Assembly: GCA_047602295.1 (NCBI GenBank)
Contig: JASGHP010000001.1
Coordinates: 5,022,001-5,086,000, forward strand
Reading direction: 5' to 3'
Source of the DNA: JACMLD01 sp047602295
Lineage (GTDB): Bacteria > Bacteroidota > Bacteroidia > Chitinophagales > Chitinophagaceae
Length of the DNA stretch: 64,000 nt
Positions 44,963 to 53,549 of the stretch are shown here, one piece after another (position 1 is the stretch's first letter; the number at the start of each line of letters is the position of its first letter). The notes beneath the pieces were generated by a model. The model was not told the DNA's origin, did no database searches, and saw nothing but the letters and a program-made list of their open reading frames with translations. The translations under genes and the position numbers were made by a program.

Positions 44963-45694
44963 CTATTTAAAAAATGATCTAACAAATTTGTCATCAGAAT
45001 TTTCCAGTTCATCGCAGGTTCCTTCTGCTATATACTCTCCGTGGTGCATAATCAATACACGATCTGCAGTTATCCGTGCACATGGTATATCATGTGTAAT
45101 GATAATAGAAGAAGTCTCATATTTTTTCTGCATATCAAGAATCAAATCACTTATCTCCCTGGAGGTAATGGTATCTAATCCTGTTGTAGGTTCATCGTAC
45201 AACATAATTTCCGGCTTCACAACCAGGGTACGGGCCAGCCCCATTCTTTTGCGCATCCCCCCAGAAAGCTCCGAAGGCATTTTATCCAGCATGTCTGCAA
45301 GACCTACAGCCTCTAATACTTCTACAGACAATCGCTCTATTTCTTTTTTGTCTTTAATGCCCGCAACACGTTTAAGCGGAAAAGCAAGATTCTCCCTAAC
45401 CGTCATAGAATCATACAATGCTGCCTGCTGAAAAAGAAACCCCAGGCGCTTGCGAACATCTTTCAATTCTGCTCCTGTCATTTCACTTACTTCCTGCCCA
45501 AATACTTTTAAAGAACCTTCATCCTGCTGCAGCAAACCTGCAATACATTTTATGGTAACAGATTTACCTTCTCCTGATTTGCCCAGTATAACCAGGTTTT
45601 CTCCACGTTGCAGCACAAGGTTTATATTGGTAAGCACTGCCTTTCCATTAAAACTCTTTTTTAATCCTTGTATTTGAATTACCTGCTCCACCAT
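44963..45694 (-). CDS. mlaF: ABC transporter ATP-binding protein MlaF
   Basis: A 243-residue ATPase of the Mla (MCE) lipid transporter. Walker A is GKSGEGKSVT, the signature is LSGGMRKRMGLA, Walker B is IMLYDEPTTGLD, and the switch His follows in IIITHD. It powers lipid movement with MlaE and MlaD. It starts 8 bases after the mlaE stop. Confidence 0.96.
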   Translation of the reverse strand: MVEQVIQIQGLKKSFNGKAVLTNINLVLQRGENLVILGKSGEGKSVTIKCIAGLLQQDEGSLKVFGQEVSEMTGAELKDVRKRLGFLFQQAALYDSMTVRENLAFPLKRVAGIKDKKEIERLSVEVLEAVGLADMLDKMPSELSGGMRKRMGLARTLVVKPEIMLYDEPTTGLDTITSREISDLILDMQKKYETSSIIITHDIPCARITADRVLIMHHGEYIAEGTCDELENSDDKFVRSFFK

Positions 45695-45702
45695 TATATT
45701 AT

Positions 45703-46485
45703 TTAGCTGTAAATAAAAACATTGGTTATCTGCACCACTATAGCGTCTATAATTATAATCCAGATAGAAGAAGTAACCACTGCAGAGTTTGCAGCAAGGC
45801 CAACACTTTCTGTACCACGGTTAGAATGAAAACCTTTATAGCATCCTACAAAACCAATGGCAAATCCAAAAAGAATTGTTTTGAATAATGCAGGAAGTAC
45901 ATCTGAAAATTCAAGAATAGATATTGCTTTGTAGAAGTATAACCTTGCACTGATGGTGCCACCAAGATTAGAAGCGGTAAAACCACCCAGTAATGAAATT
46001 ACATCTGCAAAAATGGTAAGCAGCGGTATCATTAGCGTGCAGGCAAGTATTCTTGTTACCACCAGGTATTGAATAGGATTTGCACCAGACACCACCATTG
46101 CGTCAATTTGTTCTGTAACATTCATGCTGCCCAACTCTGCACCAATGCTGGAAGAAATTTTACCTGCGCAAATAAGTCCTACTATAACCGGCCCTATCTC
46201 CCTGATAACTGAAATGGAAACCATGCCGGGTATATAGCCCACTGCACCAAATTGCTTCATGGTAGGCAATGATTGCAGCGTTAATACAAAACCCAATATA
46301 AAACCTGTAAGTGCGATGATGCCAACAGATCTATAACCAACCGTATAAGCCTGTCTTGAAAATTCCTCCCACTCAAACCCTTTTCTAAAACTGTTGCGAA
46401 AAAAAGATTTGAAAAAACTGGTTTGGTCGGCTACACCAATTAGTACGGGGGCGATGGAACGTTTGAACATACAAGGGTTATGCAT
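45703..46485 (-). CDS. mlaE: Mla (MCE) ABC transporter permease MlaE
   Basis: A 260-residue inner-membrane permease of the MlaE/YrbE family. Typical segments: FILGFVLTLQSLPTMKQFGA, REIGPVIVGLICAGKISSSI, GAELGSMNVTEQIDAMVVSG and GCYKGFHSNRGTESVGLA. It is the first gene of the mlaEFD operon. No MlaB or MlaC gene lies near it. Confidence 0.95.
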   Translation of the reverse strand: MHNPCMFKRSIAPVLIGVADQTSFFKSFFRNSFRKGFEWEEFSRQAYTVGYRSVGIIALTGFILGFVLTLQSLPTMKQFGAVGYIPGMVSISVIREIGPVIVGLICAGKISSSIGAELGSMNVTEQIDAMVVSGANPIQYLVVTRILACTLMIPLLTIFADVISLLGGFTASNLGGTISARLYFYKAISILEFSDVLPALFKTILFGFAIGFVGCYKGFHSNRGTESVGLAANSAVVTSSIWIIIIDAIVVQITNVFIYS

Positions 46486-47035
46486 TTAGCTGCAACCCTT
46501 AACTATTTGCTAATAACCTGCCATAAAAATTTAAATAGCTAAATGCCTGTTTCTGACTTTTAAAGCGCTTATAAGCCAGTCTTATCATTTTTCTTGTAGA
46601 ACTAATTCCACAGAAAAAAGGACTGAGAGAAATTGAAATGGGAACAGGCAAATAAAGCCTTTATAACTAAAAATATTATAATATAAAGTTTTAATGACAG
46701 CAGACCGGGTTTGCAGTGGTTAGCTGAAGAGCTGGCTCGGTTGGGCCAATCGTTGGCCGGGTTGGGCCAGCTCTCGGACGGGCCCGGCCAATCGTTGCTC
46801 GGGTTGGACCAGCTCTCGGACGGGTCCGGCCAATCGTTGCTCGGGTCGGGCCAGCTCTCGGACGGGCCCGGCCAATCGTTGCTTGGGTCGGGCCAGCTCC
46901 CGGCCGGGTCGGGCCAATCGTCGGCCGGGTTGGCTGAACGGCTGCCGCCCGTGCATACAAGTATATTTATCAGCTCATTATATTTTTTTCACCCTAAAAT
47001 GTGCTGTGCAAATGCCTCTATGCTAGTAAAAACTA
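46486..47035. other. Intergenic region with a GC-rich minisatellite
   Basis: The region between mlaE and the secreted esterase is AT-rich except for the GC-rich array at 46746-46934. Both strands are open across the array, with repetitive peptides, but no start, RBS or signal supports a gene. Confidence 0.6.
46746..46934. repeat. GC-rich 21-bp tandem repeat (minisatellite), nine units
   Basis: Nine consecutive 21-bp units alternate between CCAATCGTTGCTCGGGTYGG-type and CCAGCTCTCGGACGGGYCCG-type, a 42-bp higher-order period. A degenerate partial unit precedes it (46728-46745). The array is very GC-rich in an AT-rich genome. Because 21 is a multiple of three and no stop occurs, several frames on both strands stay open. 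Confidence 0.9.
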
Positions 47036-49492
47036 CTAGTTACCCGCTACCATTTCCGATGCAGCAATTTTCCAGTCGTTATCAAAAAAGCCGGTCATTT
47101 TTATACCTGAACTGCCAGCCTGCAGCATGGAGAGACTGAATATCATAAAATCAGGGAAGCCGCTGGCCCCCGCAAAATATTGGTTGGCATTGGTTGCCAT
47201 CATTCCTTTAATGCCTGTTCCTGCCACAACACCCACAGATAAATTTGCACTTGCCTTTTGTGGCCAGGTAAAATAAGCCGCCATGTCTTCTCCACTGAAA
47301 GAATGATCACCAGCTACAACTTTGTTGCGTTCAATACGAATAGGACAATCGCTTAATAAAATATTATAAGCACTGTTTGTATTGGCGTTTCCGTAGATAA
47401 TAATGTTTCTGCCTGCATACTTAGCAGGGTTGTATTCTTTATCTGCAATAATATCCATTGAACCATTGCCCCTGTAATACCAGGTCTCTGCATCATACCT
47501 TGCTTTGTTAAAACTCCATTCATTTTCTGCCGGCGTTCCTTTAGTGCTGTACACAAAAACCATTTTATTATTGAATGGATCTTTAAATGTGCCATAGCGT
47601 ATGGGCCCTTTTTGTGCGGTACCGGGTTTTGTTGCCAGTTGCCATTGATTATTATCTTTCACAAGGCATACTGTATCATAATTTGTTTTTACGGTATAGC
47701 TCAGTTTGTTCAAACTATCCAATTGTATGGATACAGCAGCACCTGGGGCCCATTCTGCAAGCGCTAGCTGTAGCACATGTACATTACCGGTAGTACCAGT
47801 TATAGCGTTGCCTTTTTTATTCCTGTTTAAAACAATATGGCTGTATTGAAGCGGATGTTCCTGCTGCAATATTGCTGCCCACCTGAATGACGAAGAAATT
47901 CCGGGACTTGAAGTTGTAAAATCGATATTATTAAACGCACTGTCTTCTATGCGGCTGTGCCATTTGAAAAAATTAAACAACGGTGGCCAGTCCACACTCT
48001 GATCGCCAAACCAATGTTCACCACCAGGGTATTCGTAATAACTCATGTCTGAATGAAAATCTGCCAAAACCTTTTTCATTTGCCGGGCATATTTTACAGG
48101 AACAACTTTATCAGAATCTCCATGTAGTATATAAATGCCCAAAGATTTGTAATTAGCCGCCAGCTTAACTATATCACTTTGATTGCTGGCACGCAAAAGC
48201 ATTTGTTCGGTACCGTTAGCTCCCTCAACTGGTATAGCACCATCTGCAGAACCATATTCTTTTAAAGTTGGATAACCCGAACAAGGCGCAATGCCTGCCC
48301 ACAAACCAGGATAGGTAGCACCTAAAAACCAGGTACCATGCCCGCCCATAGAGTGGCCCGTTAAATAAATATGTTGTGGATCTGGTTTAAATTTTTCTTT
48401 GGCAATGGCCAATACTTCCAATGCATCCAGCCTACCCCAATCTTCCCAATTAAAACCACGCGGCCTTCTGTTGGTAGCAGCTACCAGCGTACCCCAATCT
48501 TTTGAATGATAGGCTTTGGCCTGGCCAATGGCTTCTACACCAGCACCATGAACTGAGAGAAACAGTGCCGATGGCCCTTGTGCTGCCGGCTGTTGTGGCG
48601 TAACGGCATAATATTGAAGACTGCCGTCTATTGCACTGATAAAAGTATTGCTGTATTTATCTGAAGATGCTACCGTTCCAATTTTTATAAGCTTTTCATC
48701 AATGGTTTTTCCATTACTGCTGAGTATCAATTGGCAATCGTGCATACCAATTGCATTGCCACCCTCGCCGTTAAATTTAAAAACACATTTACGTGTAGAC
48801 ATCTGCGGTATATTGGGCAGGTTTGTAACAAGTGTTTTTCCTTCTACAATACTTTTTATTTGCATACCCGCCAGTTCTTTATCACTGGCATTAATAACCA
48901 CTACCGCACCTTGCAATTCATTTGCAGGTGTACCCTGCACTATTGATGGTAACGTAGCATCTTCTGTATTTAACTGAATAGTTGTGGCAGGAAAAATAAG
49001 CCTGGCTGTAATTGGGCCCATGCCAGAGCGCAGGTATAAATGATTAATGCCTTTTTTAAGTTTTACAGGAATATAAAGCCAACCGGAAGAATAAGGATCT
49101 CCTGCATGTGGCACACCATTAAAAAAAATTGCCCCTGCACCATTCGTGTTCAGCAAAGCCACTTTTTCTTTTTCTGATGTATATGCGCAGTAAACATAAC
49201 CGCCCATCAACTGGCGGCTGCGAAACCGATGCAGGCTATCTGCTTCAAGGGGTTGCCATTTAATTGTTGCCCCATGGCCATCAGTAATATTGGTTGATGA
49301 GCCGGCTTCAGGAACAGCCAATGCATTATTGTAAAGCTGAAATGCCAATTGATCTGTATACAAAGCTTCTCTGCCATAATGGTGAACACCCGGTAAGGCT
49401 ATACCATGAGTAAGCCATACGGTGTCTTGTGCAGAAATGTTTATACTAACAAAAAGAAAAAGTGCAATGAAAAATGAGTAAAGCCTAACCAT
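47036..49492 (-). CDS. Secreted prolyl-oligopeptidase-type esterase
   Basis: An 818-residue exported protein with a signal peptide (MVRLYSFFIALFLFVSINIS). The central alpha/beta-hydrolase has LTGHSMGGHGTWFLGATYP as nucleophile elbow, HGDSDKVVPVKYARQM with the acid, and PGGEHWFGDQS with the His, so the triad looks complete. The flanking parts are beta-rich. It is likely a surface esterase or peptidase. Its substrate is not clear. Confidence 0.87.
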   Translation of the reverse strand: MVRLYSFFIALFLFVSINISAQDTVWLTHGIALPGVHHYGREALYTDQLAFQLYNNALAVPEAGSSTNITDGHGATIKWQPLEADSLHRFRSRQLMGGYVYCAYTSEKEKVALLNTNGAGAIFFNGVPHAGDPYSSGWLYIPVKLKKGINHLYLRSGMGPITARLIFPATTIQLNTEDATLPSIVQGTPANELQGAVVVINASDKELAGMQIKSIVEGKTLVTNLPNIPQMSTRKCVFKFNGEGGNAIGMHDCQLILSSNGKTIDEKLIKIGTVASSDKYSNTFISAIDGSLQYYAVTPQQPAAQGPSALFLSVHGAGVEAIGQAKAYHSKDWGTLVAATNRRPRGFNWEDWGRLDALEVLAIAKEKFKPDPQHIYLTGHSMGGHGTWFLGATYPGLWAGIAPCSGYPTLKEYGSADGAIPVEGANGTEQMLLRASNQSDIVKLAANYKSLGIYILHGDSDKVVPVKYARQMKKVLADFHSDMSYYEYPGGEHWFGDQSVDWPPLFNFFKWHSRIEDSAFNNIDFTTSSPGISSSFRWAAILQQEHPLQYSHIVLNRNKKGNAITGTTGNVHVLQLALAEWAPGAAVSIQLDSLNKLSYTVKTNYDTVCLVKDNNQWQLATKPGTAQKGPIRYGTFKDPFNNKMVFVYSTKGTPAENEWSFNKARYDAETWYYRGNGSMDIIADKEYNPAKYAGRNIIIYGNANTNSAYNILLSDCPIRIERNKVVAGDHSFSGEDMAAYFTWPQKASANLSVGVVAGTGIKGMMATNANQYFAGASGFPDFMIFSLSMLQAGSSGIKMTGFFDNDWKIAASEMVAGN

Positions 49493-49562
49493 AGCAGTAG
49501 TTTAGATTGAATACTGCATGTTATAACTTTTTTTTGAACTGTCAAATTAGAACTTGATGAGT

Positions 49563-50675
49563 TTATTCGTTATTGGTTTTAATTGTCTTAACGGTGGCAG
49601 TTCTTTTTCTGCGTGTCCGCCACGGACCCAATGCTTTAACAGGAAGTTCATCACCCAACAATCTTCCCCAGGGTTTTAAATCTTCTATTCGGTCGAGTAT
49701 GATTTTTAAGATTCCCGCAAACGGAATTGAAAGAAACATACCCGATACTCCCCAGGCCGCATTGCCCAACAAAACAAAAACAATGGAGATAAGAGCATTG
49801 ATTTTTACTTTGGAAGAAACAATATAAGGCACCAGGAAGTGGTTATCTATAAATTGTATAACCGCATAACAAACCATAATTAATATCTGGGTATGAAATC
49901 CATCTTTTGTAACAGTAGCAATGATAACCGGAAGCGCTACTGAAATGATGCCACCTATATAAGGGAGTACATTAAGTATCGCTCCTATCACACCCAACAG
50001 TATCCAATATTTAACACCCAATATTAGTAAAGCAAGTGAGTTTAATAACGCTACGATAGAAGCCTCCACCACCAATCCATACATATAACTCTGAATAGCG
50101 TTTTTAATTTGCTTCAGTGCTTCCCCTACTTCTTTTAAATTTTGTTCAGAAAAAACTTCATACAGAAAATTTAGCAATAACGTTTTATAGTAAAGGAACA
50201 AAAATGAATACACTGGAAATAGAATAAGTGCACTGATAGTGCTCATTAGTGTACCAGCCGTAGAGCCTATCAGTGGCTTCATACCGGCACCGGCATCTTC
50301 CAATGCTTTTTGTTGCTTCTGCACATCAATATTAAACCGCTTGCTTATTTCATTTTGCAATTGCTCTACCAGCGAAATTATTTTTTGCTTCATCACTGGT
50401 GCCTGGTCTGTAAATCCTGCTATTTGTGCCGATAAAAAATAACCGATACCTGCAATCAATAACAGCGCAACAAATAACGCTAGGCAAATGGCCACTACCC
50501 TTGGGCATTTCCATTGCTGAAATTTATTTACGATGGGGTTTAATAGTATCGCAATCAAAAGTGAGAAACTAAGCGGCACTAAAATTTCGCGCAACTCTAC
50601 AATTACATACACGCATAAAATAAGTCCTAATAAAATGATAGTAAACCTAAAATAAAACGGATACTGCTTTAGCAT
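49563..50675 (-). CDS. perM: AI-2E/PerM-family permease
   Basis: A 370-residue inner-membrane protein of the UPF0118/AI-2E transporter family with about eight segments. Family marks are YFRFTIILLGLILCVYVIVE, IGAILNVLPYIGGIISVALP, FIDNHFLVPYIVSSKVKINA and GVSGMFLSIPFAGILKIILD. The substrate is unknown. It is followed on the same strand by the coiled-coil gene at 50702. Confidence 0.9.
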   Translation of the reverse strand: MLKQYPFYFRFTIILLGLILCVYVIVELREILVPLSFSLLIAILLNPIVNKFQQWKCPRVVAICLALFVALLLIAGIGYFLSAQIAGFTDQAPVMKQKIISLVEQLQNEISKRFNIDVQKQQKALEDAGAGMKPLIGSTAGTLMSTISALILFPVYSFLFLYYKTLLLNFLYEVFSEQNLKEVGEALKQIKNAIQSYMYGLVVEASIVALLNSLALLILGVKYWILLGVIGAILNVLPYIGGIISVALPVIIATVTKDGFHTQILIMVCYAVIQFIDNHFLVPYIVSSKVKINALISIVFVLLGNAAWGVSGMFLSIPFAGILKIILDRIEDLKPWGRLLGDELPVKALGPWRTRRKRTATVKTIKTNNE

Positions 50676-50701
50676 ATGCTTTTGCGAATTATTATGGTTG
50701 G

Positions 50702-51166
50702 TTATGAGGGGTTGTTTGAAAGTTTGGCTTCATCGTCTGCAATCTTTTTCCGCAGCGATTCAATATCTTTTTTAAGATCATCAAGACTATCGGAAGCTTT
50801 TCTTGCACGTTTTGCACTTTTCCTGGCGGCAGATCCTGCTTTATCAGCTCTTCTTGAAAGCTTTTTACTCTGCGGATCTTTCTCAAGGTCGTGGGCAGCT
50901 TCTGTATTTTTGTTAGCAGCTTCCTGTGCATCCTTCGCTGTGCTTTCCATTTCCCTGGTCTTCTTGTCTACAGTATTTTCCAGTTTTGCCAATTGTGTTT
51001 TCCTATCATTAATCCTGCTGGTAATTTCTAATTGCTGCTTCTGACGCTGAATAGATTCTTTTTCCTGTTTTAATGTATTAAGAGAATCATTTGATACCTG
51101 CGCTATTCCTTTTACACAAAATATAAGAGCAAGTGCGGTAATTATTAAAAATTTTGGCTTAGTCAT
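50702..51166 (-). CDS. Coiled-coil secreted protein
   Basis: About 154 residues. The start at 51166 gives a signal peptide (MTKPKFLIITALALIFCVKG). The mature part is an almost continuous coiled coil rich in Lys, Glu and Gln. No fold or partner is known. It lies 26 bases before perM and is probably co-transcribed. Confidence 0.7.
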   Translation of the reverse strand: MTKPKFLIITALALIFCVKGIAQVSNDSLNTLKQEKESIQRQKQQLEITSRINDRKTQLAKLENTVDKKTREMESTAKDAQEAANKNTEAAHDLEKDPQSKKLSRRADKAGSAARKSAKRARKASDSLDDLKKDIESLRKKIADDEAKLSNNPS

Positions 51167-51277
51167 ATAAAGAGGTTTTTGGTTACTCACCAATATTCAA
51201 TTGCCATGCCTTTATTAATTTCTCCTTATAAAATGTTTTATAACCCAAGCCTTTAAAAAACTGTTGACTTTTTTCCA

Positions 51278-51309
51278 CAAAAAAGGCAGGCTCTATTCTA
51301 AGCCTGCCT
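51278..51309 (-). terminator. Intrinsic terminator (minus strand)
   Basis: AGGCAGGCT pairs perfectly with AGCCTGCCT over 9 bp with an 8-nt loop, then TTTTTT in the minus direction. It lies 20 bases past the stop of the small gene at 51329. Confidence 0.9.
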
Positions 51310-51328
51310 CAAAAAAGTATATAGTGTG

Positions 51329-51475
51329 TTATGCACTCCGAATAACTCTTAGCAAAACTGCTATGATAGCAATTACCAGCAGTACATGTATAATACCGCC
51401 AGAACCATAGCCAAAATAACCAATTGCCCATGCTATAATAAGTATTACAGCGATGAGGTACAATAGATTTCCCAT
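51329..51475 (-). CDS. Small membrane protein, DUF5670/lmo0937-like
   Basis: A 48-residue peptide, MGNLLYLIAVILIIAWAIGY and so on, with two hydrophobic helices around GYGSGG and ending LLRVIRSA. It matches the lmo0937-type small membrane proteins (DUF5670) of stress-related loci. A longer open frame overlaps it in another frame (51309-51518), but that has no family match. The strong terminator just downstream supports this frame. Confidence 0.85.
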   Translation of the reverse strand: MGNLLYLIAVILIIAWAIGYFGYGSGGIIHVLLVIAIIAVLLRVIRSA

Positions 51476-51734
51476 ATTTTCTTATTTGTGTTGATGTATA
51501 AAAAGGACTATCACCCAAAAGTTAAAACAAAACTGTGCCAGAAAAAATCATTGCAATTGCAACTATAATTTCAGCAACAAAATTTTTCTGTTCGCAAACG
51601 CAAATTAAATCTGGCACGTAATTGTATTATGAGAGAAGTATTGCTCTATAGAGCATATTTTTTAGCCAGGTAAACATATTGCCTGCCGACAATTACTAAT
51701 ACCATAAACTTCTATTCAATCAACTACCTCCTAT

Positions 51735-52100
51735 ATGAAAGTTTCTGCATCCAGGAAAAGTGTTCTAATCATAGACGACGAGGAAGAACTTTGCATGCTG
51801 ATGGAACTTGTGTTAGAAAAACATTTCAGAGCACGCAGCATCCATCAATTGGAAACAGCATTACATCTTATAGAACAATTAAAACCTGACTATATATTTC
51901 TCGACAATCATCTTCCGGACGGAAAAGGAATTGACTTCATTAAAAAAATGATTGATGCCTGGCCTCAGACCAAAATTGTAATGATGACAGCCCACGACGA
52001 AAAAAAATTAAATGAAAAAGCTATAGAAGAAGGAGCTTCTTATTTCCTGCACAAACCATTTAACAGGAACAATATTGAAAATATAATTAACAGCCTTTAG
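51735..52100 (+). CDS. Stand-alone response regulator receiver domain
   Basis: A 121-residue receiver with no output domain. The acidic triad is in IIDDEEELC, the phosphoryl Asp in IFLDNHLPDGKG, the switch Thr in MMTAHDE, and the Lys in LHKPFNR. It is a CheY-like single-domain regulator, possibly a phosphorelay intermediate. The sensor kinase is not in this window. Confidence 0.93.
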   Translation: MKVSASRKSVLIIDDEEELCMLMELVLEKHFRARSIHQLETALHLIEQLKPDYIFLDNHLPDGKGIDFIKKMIDAWPQTKIVMMTAHDEKKLNEKAIEEGASYFLHKPFNRNNIENIINSL

Positions 52101-52104
52101 GCTA

Positions 52105-52509
52105 CTAAGAATTAGGCGTCTCTTCTTTTATTTTTACATCTGGCAGAAAGGACATTACAAGCATTATAGCAGATGCAATCAATAAAATATACAGGCTGCT
52201 TTTTTTAACAGGACAATCCCCACCATAGCAGCGGCTCAGTAAAATATAATTTCTAATAGCCCAGGCTATATTAAATCCACAAAAGAAAATATTGGTGCGT
52301 TTGGCCCATACCTGGGGCAGCAGGAAGAATATGATAGCGCCGGCAGTGCAAAACAGGTTTATAAGACCGGGCTTTCCAAAGTTTTGTGGCCCGCTTGAAG
52401 ACATGCCACCAATCTCTAATTGCACAGAAGGAACATATACCCAAGGCAGGTAACAAACAATAATCACCACCACAGAAGCAACTAACCCAATCCATGCAGA
52501 ATATTTCAT
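52105..52509 (-). CDS. Hypothetical membrane protein
   Basis: A 134-residue protein with about four membrane segments (SAWIGLVASVVVIIVCYLPW, INLFCTAGAIIFFLLPQVW, SSLYILLIASAIMLVMSFLP). No family recognised. It converges with the receiver gene, and the stops are only 4 bases apart. Confidence 0.6.
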   Translation of the reverse strand: MKYSAWIGLVASVVVIIVCYLPWVYVPSVQLEIGGMSSSGPQNFGKPGLINLFCTAGAIIFFLLPQVWAKRTNIFFCGFNIAWAIRNYILLSRCYGGDCPVKKSSLYILLIASAIMLVMSFLPDVKIKEETPNS

Positions 52510-52538
52510 AAAATTATTTTACCGGTATTCCCGGGTTG

Positions 52539-52546
52539 CAAAGATA
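52539..52546 (-). promoter_or_regulatory. Candidate -7 box (TATCTTTG) for the membrane gene at 52105
   Basis: An exact TAnnTTTG match on the minus strand, 29 bases before the ATG at 52509. It is motif-based evidence. Confidence 0.4.
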
Positions 52547-52645
52547 AAAGTGATTAGCAACTGGCAAAATGAAAGAATTGCATTGTGTTTATGGGATTTA
52601 TTTACAAATTTTACCTCATCAACCAGACTTCTAAAAAAAATATGG

Positions 52646-52653
52646 TAATATTG
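52646..52653 (+). promoter_or_regulatory. Candidate -7 box (TAATATTG) five bases before AraC start
   Basis: A TAnnTTTG-like box with one mismatch ends 5 nt before the ATG at 52659. Confidence 0.3.
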
Positions 52654-52658
52654 GTTTA

Positions 52659-53540
52659 ATGAAGGTAATACAGTTTACCATACCAGTTGCCGCCGACAAT
52701 TCCATACACGTGCAGGAAGATGTTTTACCTCATTTCTATGAACACCTTCACAGGCACAACGAGATACAATTGACGTGGATTATAAAAGGCGAGGGCACAC
52801 TTCTGACGGGCAACTATATGCAACAATTTAGCCCTGGCGATGTGTTTGTATTGGGAGCCAATCAGCCCCATCTTTTTAAAAGTGACCCTCAATATTTTGA
52901 TGCCCGCAAGAAAAAAGAAATTCATTCTTTAAATATTTTTTTTAATCCCAATGGCTTTATTGCGCCGCTGCTTTCTTTGCCGGAAATGAGAGGCATTAAA
53001 AAATGGATAATGGCTTCTCAACATGGGATGCAGGTACCTAAAAAGAGTTGCAGGAAAATAACTGATCAAATACTTTTTGTAAAAAAAAGCAATACCGGTG
53101 CACGCATGGCAGCATTTATAGAACTATTGCACCAAATGGCCGAAATAAAAAAATGGAAAATTTTTACAGCACATGCTTTTGAACACAGGATTACTGATAC
53201 GGAAGGATTGCGCATAAACAACGTGTATCAATACAGCATGGCAAACTATACAAAAAACATCAGCCTGGAAGAAGTTGCCAAACTTGTTCATTTAACGCCA
53301 CAGTCTTTCTGCCGTTACTTTAAAAAACATACTGCTAAAACCTATATTCATTTCTTAAATGAAATCAGGGTTAATGAAGCCTGCAAAAAATTTATGGAAA
53401 ACAAGTTTGAAAGCATAGCTGCTGTTGCTTATCAATCCGGCTTCAATAATGTAGTAAATTTCAATCGTGTGTTTAAAAATATCACAAAGCATTCGCCTGG
53501 CACATTTATAAAACAATACCACCAGGATTTGCAAGATTAA
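52659..53540 (+). CDS. AraC family transcriptional regulator with cupin domain
   Basis: A 293-residue regulator. Residues 20-95 form a cupin (HEHLHR-like FYEHLHRHNEIQLTWIIKGE, FSPGDVFVLGANQPH). The C-terminal double HTH includes ISLEEVAKLVHLTPQSFCRY, INEACKKFMENKFESIAAV-like residues and AYQSGFNNVVNFNRVFK. The convergent GH127 gene starts its 3' end 9 bases past this stop. A sugar ligand and control of GH127 are plausible but not shown. Confidence 0.88.
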   Translation: MKVIQFTIPVAADNSIHVQEDVLPHFYEHLHRHNEIQLTWIIKGEGTLLTGNYMQQFSPGDVFVLGANQPHLFKSDPQYFDARKKKEIHSLNIFFNPNGFIAPLLSLPEMRGIKKWIMASQHGMQVPKKSCRKITDQILFVKKSNTGARMAAFIELLHQMAEIKKWKIFTAHAFEHRITDTEGLRINNVYQYSMANYTKNISLEEVAKLVHLTPQSFCRYFKKHTAKTYIHFLNEIRVNEACKKFMENKFESIAAVAYQSGFNNVVNFNRVFKNITKHSPGTFIKQYHQDLQD

Positions 53541-53549
53541 TTCTTAAAA

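Noticed and set aside
44238..45431. Two long plus-strand frames (180 and 163 codons) antisense to mlaD and mlaF
   Set aside because: They are antisense to genes with full family motifs and lack signals of their own.
46711..47139. Plus-strand frame of 142 codons and minus-strand frames of 78 and 89 codons over the GC-rich array
   Set aside because: They come from a 21-bp repeat without stop codons, which keeps several frames open. No start context, signal or domain supports a protein, and the plus-strand frame runs antisense into the esterase gene.
51309..51518. 69-codon minus-strand frame
   Set aside because: It overlaps the 48-residue DUF5670-like gene in another frame, its amino-acid pattern (WFWRYYTCTAG) is atypical, and its end lies in the terminator stem.
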